A DNA stretch of 30,801 nucleotides from Plantago elongata (lineage: Eukaryota > Streptophyta > Magnoliopsida > Lamiales > Plantaginaceae): assembly GCA_036897095.1 (NCBI GenBank), contig JAYMSP010001566.1, forward strand, positions 1 to 30,801, read 5' to 3'. A model generated the notes under the pieces. The model was not told the DNA's origin. It saw only the letters and a list, made by a program, of their open reading frames with translations, and ran no database searches. This document shows positions 1 through 9,274 of this stretch, one piece after another (positions within the stretch are counted from its first letter, which is position 1; each line of letters opens with the position of its first letter). Made by a program: the position numbers and the translations under genes.

Positions 1-115
1 AGAGATAACTTTCATTTGCAAGCGATGTGGGATAAGCCCACTTACTCTTCCAACTTTAAGCACTTGTTCCTCACTAATCCAATGTCCGTTTTGGACCTGC
101 AATATATCAATTTGA
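1..115 (-). other. Possible LTR/TRIM end fragment
   Basis: Read on the minus strand, this stretch contains a line of the type 'CTTATCCCACATCGCTTGCAAATG'-like LTR sequence (a CCCACATCGC block), which is typical of dispersed plant LTR and TRIM repeats. No partner LTR, primer site or coding sequence is visible, so this is a weak call based on general resemblance only. Confidence 0.25.
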
Positions 116-1195
116 AGCTCTTACATAGTAGCTTACGATTATATATTTTAATCACTTAATTAACTAATAATTAAGTAGTCTCATAGCAACCATACCCTAC
201 AAGACATAATTTAGTAATTCTTTTCTTCATAAATTCCAACATAACTTGCTTTTAATATCTACCTAAACATCAAAGTAGTGACACAGTGTCATGATTCTTT
301 TAGCCTAGAGAAGGAGATCAATATATACTGTAGCTTATTCGAAAAATGTTAAATCATTCCCCCTCTTACATGCATCATCTTCTAATCACATTATATAGCA
401 CTAAAGATTATATAGAGTAGCGGGTACTTTAATCCCGACTTGATGTATCACTTGAAATAGTAGGGACTAGGGACTTTAAACTTATAATACTCCTTTCTAT
501 TTATCGAACCATTGAATACCTGTTTGTCGTGCTTTTTTTGCAGAAACTTACGCATGCAAACACATTAATGCAAGGCACCAGCCATTATTGGGAGACTTGG
601 TAGGTCCTTTTTCCATGTTACAACAACTTCTTTCTGGTTAAAATAGAACATGATTTGGGTAACTTGTTATTGGTTATATGAGATTTTCGTTTTGTGCTTT
701 CAGAATTTATATGCTACTTACATGTCATGTGCTAGTACCTATTAAGGCTGTCATTAAGTATATTAGATGAATTGCTTACTGTATTTAAATTTATTCATAC
801 ACTAATTGAAATAATTCTTATAGTTTAATATAACTCTTGTTTCTAGGTAAATATTGAAGTGTCTATGGTCTCCATTGTACAGGTCTCAAAATGTTCTATT
901 TTTATACTGGATACTAGTTTCTGGCCAGCATAACTCTATCCTTTTGCAGGTTTCCATGTATCCCTCACACTGTTATTGTTGTGCAATGAACTTACCAGGT
1001 CTCATATCCTCATATTATATGATTTCACTTACCTACTCTTTTTACTTTCTCAACTCAGATCTTTTCTATCAAGGTTTATATGTATGATTTTCAACTGCTT
1101 GTTTCGTCTACTATTGTTTTTGGAAACACTTGCATATATTTTTACATTTTATTTTAACTGAATGCAAGACCCATGATAGAGATTCAAGAGATTGA
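116..1195. other. Intergenic, no gene recognised
   Basis: The stretch is AT-rich with only short open frames (up to 77 codons) that lack recognisable domains. Several AG/GT pairs, for example around 541-601, could delimit short exons, but no frame continues convincingly between them. I see nothing else here. Confidence 0.4.
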
Positions 1196-1343
1196 GGGCT
1201 AATTGGCATGGCATTTGAATGAGGATTTTGATAAAATTATGTTTGGAATTGAATTGAAATGGGGGTATTTGAAGTGTATTTTAGGCCAAATCATTGTTCA
1301 TCGAGCCAAATGAGGGCATTTAAATGTCTGGCCAATCAGCCCC
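1196..1343. mobile_element. MITE-like element with imperfect terminal inverted repeats
   Basis: The left end reads GGGCTAATTGGCATGGCATT and the complement of the right end reads GGGCTGATTGGCCAGACATT. This gives an imperfect inverted repeat of about 26 bp around a roughly 100-bp body. Size and ends fit a non-autonomous hAT or Harbinger MITE. I could not identify a clean target-site duplication, so the superfamily is open. Confidence 0.5.
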
Positions 1344-1744
1344 CGAAAAATTTAAGAATATCTTCCATCAAACATTCGGCTTGCCGTTTATGGGGGAGAG
1401 CACCCGCAATTAGGTCCATTTGTTAGCAAATTAGCCATTTTGGCTCTGTTATTGACTAAATTTTGGATTTGTACCAGTTGATTTTATGTCAACGGATTTA
1501 GTTGGTTAGTTTTTGTACAGTTTGATATTTTATTCCTTTCTCATATGTTGATCGATGACAATTAATATAATACGATAAAAAAAAGTTCTTTTGCTGCTAT
1601 TATGGTTTGTATTTTTGTTTTCAATGTTATATACCATTATTTATTTCAAAAAATAAATATTAAACCTTAAACAAAATATTTTAGAAAATACTGAAATTTG
1701 AAAATAATAATAGATTTTTTTATATATTTCTACCATGTTATTTA
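1344..1744. other. Intergenic, nothing recognised
   Basis: AT-rich sequence with poly-A and poly-T tracts and no supported gene or repeat boundary. Confidence 0.4.
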
Positions 1745-2152
1745 GTAGCACCATATATTGTCATTAGAATATTTTATAGAGACATGTGCAAGTGTCAAAG
1801 TAGGAGTGTTATTATGGCACATCCAAATGTTGCTAAACCGATTTTGCCTGCCATTTAAAAGTGTCAAAAAGTAGTATGTTAAGGTGACACCTTCTATTGT
1901 GGTTAAATCTGTTTGGTGTGCCATTTGCGGGTGTCATCCTTGTTTATTTGGTGACACTCATCATTGTCAATTTTAATAGTTAGTTTGGCATTTACAAAAT
2001 GACATAATATGTTTTTTGAGTGGCACTATAGAATTAGCCACACAGTTTGAAGTGGACACTTCATATCAAATGTCATTGATTTGTAATTTGCCACCAAAAG
2101 TATTAATGAGTGACATTTTCTATTGTCATTAAATAACATATTTGTTGTAGTG
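1745..2152. mobile_element. CACTA (En/Spm) transposon terminus
   Basis: The right end, read on the minus strand, starts CACTACAACAAATATG, which matches the usual plant CACTA terminus (CACTACAAnAAA). The bases after it are TAA, compatible with a 3-bp target duplication. The region carries about eleven copies of GTGTCA/TGACA/TGTCATT in both orientations, as expected of CACTA subterminal repeats. No transposase reading frame is present and the opposite end was not found, so this is a deletion derivative or fragment. The left coordinate is approximate. Confidence 0.55.
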
Positions 2153-2242
2153 TAAGTTCAATCTTACATATGTAATTATATTATAGGATGAGAACCTTAG
2201 AGCACTAGTTATAAGAATTTCATCATGGATCATATTATTATA

Positions 2243-2464
2243 CTCTCTCCGTACCGGTTTAGAAGTCTCGCGGGACCGGACACAAGTTGTAAGAAAAAAA
2301 AGTGATAAAGTAGAAAAGAAGGTAATAAAGAATGAATGTGATTGGATTAACTAGGAGAAATAGTGAATAAAGTATGAGATAGATTTTCTATTTAAGAAAA
2401 TGGGACTTTCAATTCGGGACAACCTAAAATGAAAATCGATACTTCCAATTTGGGATGGAGGGAG
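2243..2464. mobile_element. Stowaway MITE (Tc1/mariner derived)
   Basis: The element starts CTCTCTCCGTACCGG and ends GGGATGGAGGGAG, the classic Stowaway inverted ends (CTCCCTCCGT), flanked on both sides by TA. It is 222 bp with no coding capacity. It shares its internal sequence (TTTATTCAATCACATTCAT-type block) with the copy at 14663-14903, in the opposite orientation. Confidence 0.87.
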
Positions 2465-2466
2465 TA

Positions 2467-3248
2467 TTTAGGATAAAATAATAAATTATAGGCTAAAACA
2501 TCAAGATACAAAACTTCAGGATCCTATTTAAGTGATGGCCTACAAAATAATTTAGCACTTCCTAACATATTGTTCAAATTTAAACCTTACTCAAATTAAT
2601 TTGAAGGGGAATTATTGGGACTACTAGTTTATTTCATACTTTTGTAATAAAATAGGTCACTTTAGGTTTTGTAAAAAATATAGAAAAGACTACAATTGAG
2701 ATAATATATCATTTAAGAGTTATATTTCGAGAAAATTACAAGTAAACTGCAACTTGTGCTCTAAGCTTTTGAAATTTGTGTCCTATATTCTTTTTTCGTT
2801 CGAATGAGTTATCCAAAAAGGTTGAAATTAGGCCACTACAAGTTTTTTCTTTAAGTGAAATTCTATTAAAATGTTTCTATATAACCTTATAATTATTTCA
2901 TAATACAAGGTATTAATATAAATAATTAAATTTAATATTACTACACATTTGATCTTTTAAATAAGATGAGATTACATCACGATGTTTGAGCCTTAGCAAT
3001 TAAATCAAGACAATGTACAAACTATTAAAAGACTTTTCTCTCCCATGCACGTCTTCTCTAATTCTTTCATGTCCCACTAAAGAAAGCATGCATGCTTCAC
3101 TTTGACCTTTAATTTTTTTGCGTAGCATCAACTTCTCAAATCCCACTAAACTTTGAATTGCAGTATTTGGCAACGACCCCATCAGTTGAAAATACGCGTA
3201 CGAATGGAGGATTAACAATTAGATACCTAAAAGATATGCAAGCGATTT
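2467..3248. other. Intergenic, no gene recognised
   Basis: AT-rich sequence. A CACTACAAG string at 2833 resembles a CACTA start, but no subterminal repeats follow. A 72-codon frame at 3000-3218 (-) has no recognisable features and I do not regard it as a gene. Confidence 0.4.
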
Positions 3249-3358
3249 GAAAATGGAGTTGAATTGGCAGCAAAGTTAAATTCAGCTCATAATACACTTA
3301 TTTTCAGGGGTTCGAGTCACTGTTTCAGATAATACAAGAAAGAAAATGGAGTTGAATT
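3249..3358 (+). mobile_element. tRNA-like/SINE insert with 17-bp target duplication
   Basis: The 17-bp string GAAAATGGAGTTGAATT occurs at 3249-3265 and again, perfectly, at 3342-3358. Between the copies lie 76 bp with a pol III B-box-like GGTTCGAGTCAC (3309-3320) and an A-rich 3' end. Direct repeats of this length next to an A-rich end are the signature of LINE-mediated retroposition. The length and B box suggest a tRNA or tRNA-derived SINE origin, but the A box and cloverleaf are degenerate. Confidence 0.55.
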
Positions 3359-4091
3359 TGATTCATGATTTATTGGTCTTTCGAGTTTCATTCAAACTGG
3401 GTTAAGGTAAAACATAATATAGTTTAATGTTTAAACACAATTGCCCGGGACTAGATATATATGCTCCTTGCATTGAATGAAATGTAACTCATTGGGCCAT
3501 GGCCGCCAGACTCGACCAAAAACGACATGGGAATAAATTCTGCTTTCAACTAGTATTAGAAACTACGTACCGACACGGCTTATAAATAATTTATTGAGAA
3601 TATAAAAGTAAGTAATATTATTGTATTTAATAATGAATTATTCTTTTTTTTCCAAAGTTGAATTAGGATTTGTATTATGAAAAATGAATTTGTATTAATT
3701 CAATTGGAGAAGATATTGATTTTTTTTGAATGATTTGTTTTGTTACCGTTGGATTATAGCTTTTAAATTTAATTAGATTAAACATATTATTGTTTTTAAC
3801 TAAAGTCTAGAACATAATTATTACAAATAAGTTCAATTTAACTTAAATTAAGTATGTAATTGCACAACTTCAATAGTTGAATATTAAATGAATATAAATG
3901 ATGAATAATAACTTTAATTATTTGAATTGTGTAAATTTGTATTTAGTATAAATTTAAAATTTTATAATTATTTTTGTAAGTTTGTTATATAAGTTTTGAG
4001 TAAATTGAATTCTATTTCAACTATAAAACCACAACCATGTATTAACTATAATGGGATGATCAATTAGAAAAGCAAGTCTTGCTAGAATTTT
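3359..4091. other. Intergenic, no gene recognised
   Basis: Very AT-rich sequence with long A/T runs. No reading frame, element end or regulatory site that I can support. Confidence 0.4.
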
Positions 4092-4413
4092 TATAATAAT
4101 TCGACCACTAATCTGCCGAGTTCCCACACTTTGGGTCGGTACGATTACTCATTGATAGTTCTTCGTGTGATATGTTGATCCAACAGTAACTACGCAAGTA
4201 ATTTACTGTGCATTTTGTTCTCACTCGTGCACAAACTGGGATAATTCTCAGTTGGTCACCCATTATAAGATTGCTCTATAGAAAACACGCTTAACTCTAG
4301 ATTTCTCATAGGTGAACTCTCGAAAATAAAAGTGCACCTTGTTGGTATGAGTAGAGCGTTCTCAATCTCTTTAAGCTCTTTGAATTTGACTTGAAATTTG
4401 TTGTGATGTTACA
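4092..4413 (-). repeat. Cassandra 3' LTR
   Basis: It begins TGTAACATCACAA on the minus strand at 4413 and carries the 5S-like domain at about 4248-4355. The low-coordinate boundary is estimated by alignment with the partner LTR. Confidence 0.78.
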
Positions 4414-4497
4414 TTCATCTTATCTTGAATTGTGCGACATCTCCGCCGCACCATGGCATGACCGATCGTCCACCCCTTGTGGGTTTTGGTTGGCATG

Positions 4498-4509
4498 GCT
4501 CTGATACCA
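4498..4509 (-). promoter_or_regulatory. Primer-binding site for initiator Met tRNA
   Basis: TGGTATCAGAGC on the minus strand is the standard plant retrotransposon primer-binding site. It sits 2 bp inside the 5' LTR and sets the orientation of the element. Confidence 0.9.
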
Positions 4510-4511
4510 TT

Positions 4512-4823
4512 TTTAACGACAAGACCACTTATCGGTCGAGTCTTCACTCTTTAGGCCTTAGTTACTCATGGACAACTTTTTTGGTGATATGTTGGTCCCT
4601 ATACCACCACAAGTCCTTTCCCGCGTACTTTTTGTTCACCCGAACACAAAACGAGAGACCTCTGAGCTGATCACCTATCCTAAGATTGCTACAGAGCAAG
4701 GACACTTAACTCGAGAGTTCTTATAGGTATTCTAAAAAACAAAGGTGTGCCTTCTTGGTATGAGTAGCGTTCTGAATCTCTTTATAATCTTTGGACTTTG
4801 ACTTGAAATTCTAGGACGTTACA
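4512..4823 (-). repeat. Cassandra 5' LTR
   Basis: It starts TGTAACGTCC (minus strand) at 4823 and ends at the primer-binding site. The 5S-like domain covers about 4660-4768. The terminal CA is mutated, reading GTTAAAAA before the primer site. Confidence 0.8.
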
Positions 4824-5000
4824 TTTTCCCGTCCCTTCGTAGTGCGATGACACAATTTTGTTCAAGTGCATGGGTAACTGTTATGTGAGCTTTCGTATGA
4901 AATGTTATGTGTCCTTCGGTGGATTTGTATGGCTGGAATACTAACTTATGTTATGTTACCCCTTCGGTAGAGGATCATGTTTATGTTATGTGAGACAACC

Positions 5001-5220
5001 AACATAACATACAAATTTTCAAGTCAAGTTCAAATAGTTTAAGGGAATCAAGAACGCTGCTTATACTAACAAGGTGCACCTTTTTTTTTGGGACTCAATT
5101 AATAAGAACTCCAGATCTAAGTGTGCTTGCTTTGAAGTAATCGTAAGATGTGTGATCAACTGGTCTGATCCACATACACAAGTGAGGACAACGTGTGCAA
5201 AAAAACACTTTGTGTTTGAA
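5001..5220 (+). repeat. Third Cassandra LTR remnant, inverted
   Basis: The plus strand here reads like the LTR sense strand of the neighbouring element: TTTCAAGTCAAGTTCAAATAG, then GAACGCTGCTTAT, AACAAGGTGCACC, and the 5S-like AGAACTCC...TAAGTGTGCTTG. It is therefore inverted relative to 4092-4823 and truncated at its 3' end. The sequence between (4824-5000) starts like the Cassandra internal region (a TAGTGCGATGACAC block), so a rearranged second element is likely. Confidence 0.7.
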
Positions 5221-5225
5221 CATCT

Positions 5226-5585
5226 TCAATATAATCAATTCATTATGAAAAAAATTAATATATCTTCTCCAATTAGACTAAAGTCCCCATGCAACCCAAC
5301 AAAATCAATTTATCATAAAAAAATAATTATGGTATATTTCTTCTCCATCGTATTTAAGTAAAGAGAAACTCGCACTAAATCATAAACAACTGCAACTCGG
5401 AAAATTACAAGTCATTACCAGAAACAAAGATAACACTTGACTTCGTACATGTTCTCATTATTTACGATTAGGTACTACAGTAATAAGCTACGTGTGTTTT
5501 TACCATCTAGTTAAGTGTATTCTTTGGTAAAGGATGAAATACGTACTATGTTCAGATTATGGGTGTTGATAATGTACAATAGAAA
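5226..5585. other. 3' flank of peptide gene 1, nothing else seen
   Basis: AT-rich sequence downstream of the minus-strand gene that ends at 5586. No obvious AATAAA on that strand and no other feature. Confidence 0.35.
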
Positions 5586-5828
5586 CTAGAGAAGAAAGAC
5601 AATCGGAAGAAGGAGAGAAAGCTTAATAAGACGACCTTGAGCAGCATCAAGGCGTGGTGTCGACCCAGGCCAGATGATTGGAGTATCAAAGTTGTCACCA
5701 TGAATATCAAGATTTGTAGAATTTCCAGATGATGTGAACGTAGTGGTTGAGTTTCCAGTAGGTATTATTACCATGAAAATCAACATTATTGTGATCATCA
5801 GGCTGGTGGAATAATAAGAATTTCCCAT
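5586..5828 (-). CDS. Small secreted or anchored protein with WPGSTPRLDA core (paralogue 1)
   Basis: This frame encodes 80 residues. The ATG at 5828 is the only in-frame start that gives a signal-peptide-like N-terminus, hydrophobic at about residues 9-23 (SLMITIMLIFMVIIP). The middle is Ser/Thr/Asn rich with several NST/NxT-type glycosylation sequons. The core WPGSTPRLDA lies at residues 53-62, followed by AQG and a hydrophobic tail (about 69-80) that ends exactly at the stop. It is a paralogue of 28580-28882: over the ten core codons the two differ by two synonymous changes only, while the rest aligns poorly. That pattern fits a peptide precursor or a GPI/tail-anchored protein. I do not recognise the family and assign no function. 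A TATA box stands 122-129 bp upstream. It lies about 3.4 kb from the receptor kinase gene. Coding status is inferred from paralogue conservation. Confidence 0.7.
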   Translation of the reverse strand: MGNSYYSTSLMITIMLIFMVIIPTGNSTTTFTSSGNSTNLDIHGDNFDTPIIWPGSTPRLDAAQGRLIKLSLLLPIVFLL

Positions 5829-5950
5829 ATCGTGATTCTTCGTAAGGAATCCGATAGCATAAGCTTTCTAACTTCTCAATTACATACAAAGCCAAACTTT
5901 TTTATTTTGCTCTTCTCTTTTTTTCAATTTGTTCATGGGATGGTATATGA

Positions 5951-5957
5951 TTTTATA
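5951..5957 (-). promoter_or_regulatory. TATA box of peptide gene 1
   Basis: TATAAAA on the minus strand, about 123 bp upstream of the ATG at 5828. The paralogue has its TATA box at nearly the same distance (about 107-116 bp), which supports both starts. Confidence 0.5.
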
Positions 5958-6299
5958 GATCGAGCCACTAATGAGTAGCTTCATTTATATGGAAATTTCG
6001 TTGCAAATGATCCAGTTGCCCGTCAGCATTTCCTCGCCCACATATTTAAAATTTGAATTTGATATTTATTACAACATATATCTGCGCAATTGGTTACAAT
6101 CAATAAGTATATGGGAGGGGATTTTAGGAGTGATCACTCTTAAAACATTATATAAAAGAGTAACATTATTCATTATACAATCACCTCAAATAAAAAGTTA
6201 ACTACTAAACTAATCAAATTCAATTAAAATTAAAAAGTTAATGATTCTAAATGGGTCAATTGTATGATCTTATTTTAACCCGCATTCAAAAACCTAAAC
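5958..6299. other. 5' flank of peptide gene 1
   Basis: Contains a GGGAGGGGATTTTAGGAG-type string near 6114 that could be an outer terminal repeat of the element to the right, but no matching end was found. No gene seen. Confidence 0.3.
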
Positions 6300-7230
6300 A
6301 CCTTGGAACAAAATTCCCTTTCTAGAAAACTCTCTCGCCGAAAAATACTCAATCTCACCAGAAAAGGTTCAAATTTATCGAAAACAACTCAAAAAGCGGT
6401 CGATCTCACTGGAAATAACATCACAAAGGTATGAAAAGTTAGATCTCAACTTAATTTTTTGTGAAATCGGTGATTATTTTGATGAATTTCATCTCGTATT
6501 CTCTTTTTCTCTCGAAATCTATCCAAATTGATTGAACCACGTTCGAAATCGATGAAATGAACTACATGCATGAAGGTATGACAACGTTGAATCTCTTTTG
6601 ATTTATGTGAAATCGATGTGTATTATGATGATGTATATATGTAATGTTTTGGCTTATTTGTGTAATGTTTTGACTTATATGTCAGATGTTCAATAAAACA
6701 GAGTATATAAATATATGCTCGAAAATTGATGTTTCTATTACGATTTTGTTATTTATGCATCGATCTACTCAAATTATGTTTATATGTAAGTTTCAATAAT
6801 GTTTTCATTCAAATGTTAATTGATTGAATAATTTTCTTCACAATAGAAGTTAAAATCTGAAAACAGCTCTAAAAATTACGTATAAATGTTCTAGCTAATA
6901 TGTGCAATGTTGGGCTTATGCATGTAATGTTATATGTGATATGTAGCATGTAATACCTGCAATAGTGCTAATATATGTGTTATGTGTTGTCAACAATGTG
7001 TTACATTACTTGTGTAATGTTCTTATCATATATCTGTAATATTTTTGTAAATATGCAGTGTGCAACTATATCAATGTGTTATGTATTGTCTATAATGTTC
7101 TACGTTATTTGTTTAATGTTCTATATCTATCTCTTTAATGTTTTCGTAATGTGCATGTATGATGTTACATCAATGTTCTATTTGTTTTTTTTACAATGTT
7201 GTATGTTATATGAGTAATGTTTTTGACGCA

Positions 7231-8007
7231 CAGTAAAGCCTCTATAAATTAATAATATTGGGATTAAGATATTTTATTAATTTAGTGAGATATTATTATA
7301 TCGATAAATTAATAATTTATTATTTCAAATATGTTTTACGTATGACCTACAAAATTCTTTCGGCGAACTTAACCAGTTCATGTGATTTAAACGATTCAAA
7401 TTCTGAAGAAGACATTTGTGAGCTTGAGAACTTAATTACGGGTAAGCATTATCGACAAAAAATGGATGTGAATTATTTGCTAGATTATCCTGGTGAAAAT
7501 AATGAATGTTACGAGATTCAAAGAATTGAAGAAATTGTGGCTGATACTATTCAATATCCGATTGATGAAGAAGTAGAGGATGATTGAATAACTTTGGAAC
7601 CGGTCATTCATAAAGAAGCATTGCAAATGGCAATAAATCTTCACAACTTTTTATTGCAGTATGAGAAGGCAACACCCCAACTCTTAAGTGCAATGAGAGA
7701 TTCAAAGATGAACTCAATATAGATTTGAAGTTCAACAAAAAAAACAAGTGCCTATTGATTCATTTTTTATTAGACAAACTTAAAATTTGAAGATATATAC
7801 ATTATATATATAAAATATTTTAATAATTATTAATTTATAGTTTCGTTGGGACCAATATATATACACTAGGATTTCAAAAAAGTTATTAACTTATTATTTT
7901 ATCGATTGGGGTTCAATATTGTACTGGTCCCAAGTTGGGACTGGACAAATTATTAATTTTATCGAGGTTATTAGTTTATCTAATATCAATTTATAGAGGT
8001 TTTATTG
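7231..8007 (+). mobile_element. Decayed Pogo/Tigger-like transposon (Tc1/mariner superfamily)
   Basis: The left end CAGTAAAGCCTCTATAAATT and the complement of the right end CAATAAAACCTCTATAAATT are near-identical inverted repeats of the plant Pogo-like (Lemi1/Tigger) type. TA follows the right end; the left flank reads CA, a likely mutation of TA. It is 777 bp, so most of the transposase has been deleted. It sits inside the TAATGTT repeats of E0 and is therefore younger than E0. Confidence 0.82.
7339..7725 (+). pseudogene. Remnant of Pogo/Tigger transposase C-terminus
   Basis: The frame reads an acidic stretch (SNSEEDICELENLITG), then EEIVADTIQYPIDEEVEDD, a stop at 7585-7587, and in the same frame HKEALQMAINLHNFLLQYEK. 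The last part resembles the C-terminal helix of jerky/Tigger-type DDE transposases, where an EAL...L..FL..QE pattern is usual. The helix-turn-helix and DDE core are missing, so it cannot be functional. Confidence 0.6.
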
Positions 8008-8940
8008 TATTTCTGTAATGTTTTTGTAAATGTGCAGTGTTACGTTAATGTTTTTACATAATGTTTATAATGTTCTAGGTTACTAGTGTAATGTTCTAAG
8101 CGTATTTCCATGATGTTTTTGACTGATCTATATAATGCTTTCGAAAATATACAATGTAAATGTTCTGCGTTATTTGTGTAATGTGTTAGGTATTCAATGT
8201 TCCTCACTCATATACATGTAATGTTCTACTTGCATTAATATCTCATTTATTATGTCTTATTTCATGATGTTTATTATATATATTACTAATATTTTAAACT
8301 ATATGAATAATGGTTTGTTCAATGTTTCAGGTGATAAATGATTCCTCAATCACGCCAATGCCAACTTCATGTACATCAAGTAAAATAACAAAAAGCACTG
8401 AAATGTCTTGACCCTAACTACACAAAAAATGAAAGGTCAAAAGACAAAAAGTTGGTAACAAATTCAAGCGGGAAAAGCAAATCACTATTGAATTTGGAAA
8501 CAAATATCCAAATGAGCATTTGTTGTGATAAACATGTTGCCATGTTGTAATTGAAAATGAATGTCATTCAATGTTATATGATTATTGAATATGCTATGAT
8601 ATAATTAAATGTAACAAATGTTATGTCTTATATAGTTATTGTTGTTGGTTATATATGTAATGATACTCCTTATCTTCGTGATGTTAGTAATTATAACACC
8701 AACTTAACCTCAAATGTTCCTATTTGTATTGTTAATGTTTTTACTTATATATTTCAAATGTTCATTCAATAATATGATTGACTATTATAATTTAATATTG
8801 AATATGTCATAATGCAAGGAAGAATATATGCATGATGTTCATTAAAAATGTTCTTACTTATAATTCGAATGTTCTTCCTCATTGCAGTAATGTTCTTAAC
8901 TATATGAGTAATGTCTCTAACCAAAACTAGTAAATTGACC

Positions 8941-9274
8941 CGCGAAATGAATTGACTCGACCAAGTGACCCGTAAAATGAATCAAACCGGTCCAGTGACC
9001 CGTGAAAATGGAAATGAGTGTTATAAATTGTAAATAAATCCGTCTTTATTGTCTCTCTATACACATGGTCTCTCCTGTGACTTTGTGTTGACGTGTGTAT
9101 ATATAGTTAGAAATTAGGATATATATATATACTTAAAAATTGGTAACGCGCTACCCATATTATTAAGTCATATTGTGGCATAACTGAAAAAAGATCAATT
9201 TACTCAATTCAGGCGTAAAGATGCTTATACATTAGGCCAAGTGAGTACAGAACGAAATTCACAGACAGTTGAAA
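8941..9274. other. Right flank of E0 and 3' region of the receptor kinase gene
   Basis: Three GTGACCCG/TTGACCCG-type strings (8936-9005) may be subterminal repeats of E0. On the minus strand an AATAAA lies at about 9046-9051, some 225 bp past the kinase stop codon, and could be its polyadenylation signal. Confidence 0.3.

Larger units (their letters stand above)
4092..4823 (-). mobile_element. Cassandra TRIM retrotransposon (5S-bearing LTRs)
   Basis: Two direct LTRs of about 310-320 bp (4512-4823 and 4092-4413) enclose only about 98 bp. On the minus strand each LTR begins TGTAAC. A primer-binding site TGGTATCAGAGC, complementary to initiator methionine tRNA, lies just inside the 5' LTR. A purine-rich tract (AAGATAAGATGAA) precedes the 3' LTR. 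Both LTRs contain a block resembling 5S rRNA in the element's own orientation, seen on the plus strand as the complement: GGTCACCCAT, then CACGCTTAACT, GTGCA and GGTATGA in the same order and spacing as the complement of a plant 5S gene. These are the defining traits of Cassandra. There is no coding capacity and no clear target duplication. The two LTRs differ at many positions, so the insertion is old. Confidence 0.87.
6630..8310 (+). repeat. Degenerate short tandem array (TAATGTT family)
   Basis: Dozens of variants of GTAATGTT separated by about 10-14 AT-rich bases, interrupted by the transposon at 7231-8007. Translations across it give meaningless Met/Cys/Tyr-rich frames. Confidence 0.7.
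6300..8940 (+). mobile_element. Repeat-bodied non-autonomous element E0
   Basis: A CT-rich leader (6300-6420) is followed by two strong splice-donor-like AAG|GTATGA sites at 6427 and 6576, the second directly after a short ATG frame (6557-6575). Then come about 1.5 kb of degenerate units of roughly 21 bp (consensus near GTAATGTTCTANGTTATNTG), a pyrimidine-AG acceptor at 8330 (GTTTCAG), and a short open segment to about 8407. The repeats continue to about 8930. A Pogo-like element is inserted at 7231-8007. The design parallels E1 and E2 further right. The superfamily is not established and the ends are approximate. Confidence 0.45.

Noticed and set aside
854-1161. Overlapping 77- and 61-residue frames
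   Set aside because: Low-complexity hydrophobic translations of AT-rich DNA without a promoter or domain.
2833-2900. Second CACTA element start (CACTACAAG)
   Set aside because: No subterminal repeats and no matching end; a nine-base match can occur by chance.
3266-3341. Functional tRNA gene
   Set aside because: Length and B box fit, but I cannot fold a sound cloverleaf or find a good A box, and the 17-bp direct repeats indicate retroposition.
4248-5165. 5S rRNA genes
   Set aside because: The 5S-like blocks are degenerate and sit inside LTRs with a retroelement primer site, the hallmark of Cassandra, not of a 5S array.
6975-7217. 80-residue Cys/Met-rich protein
   Set aside because: It is a translation of the TAATGTT repeat array.
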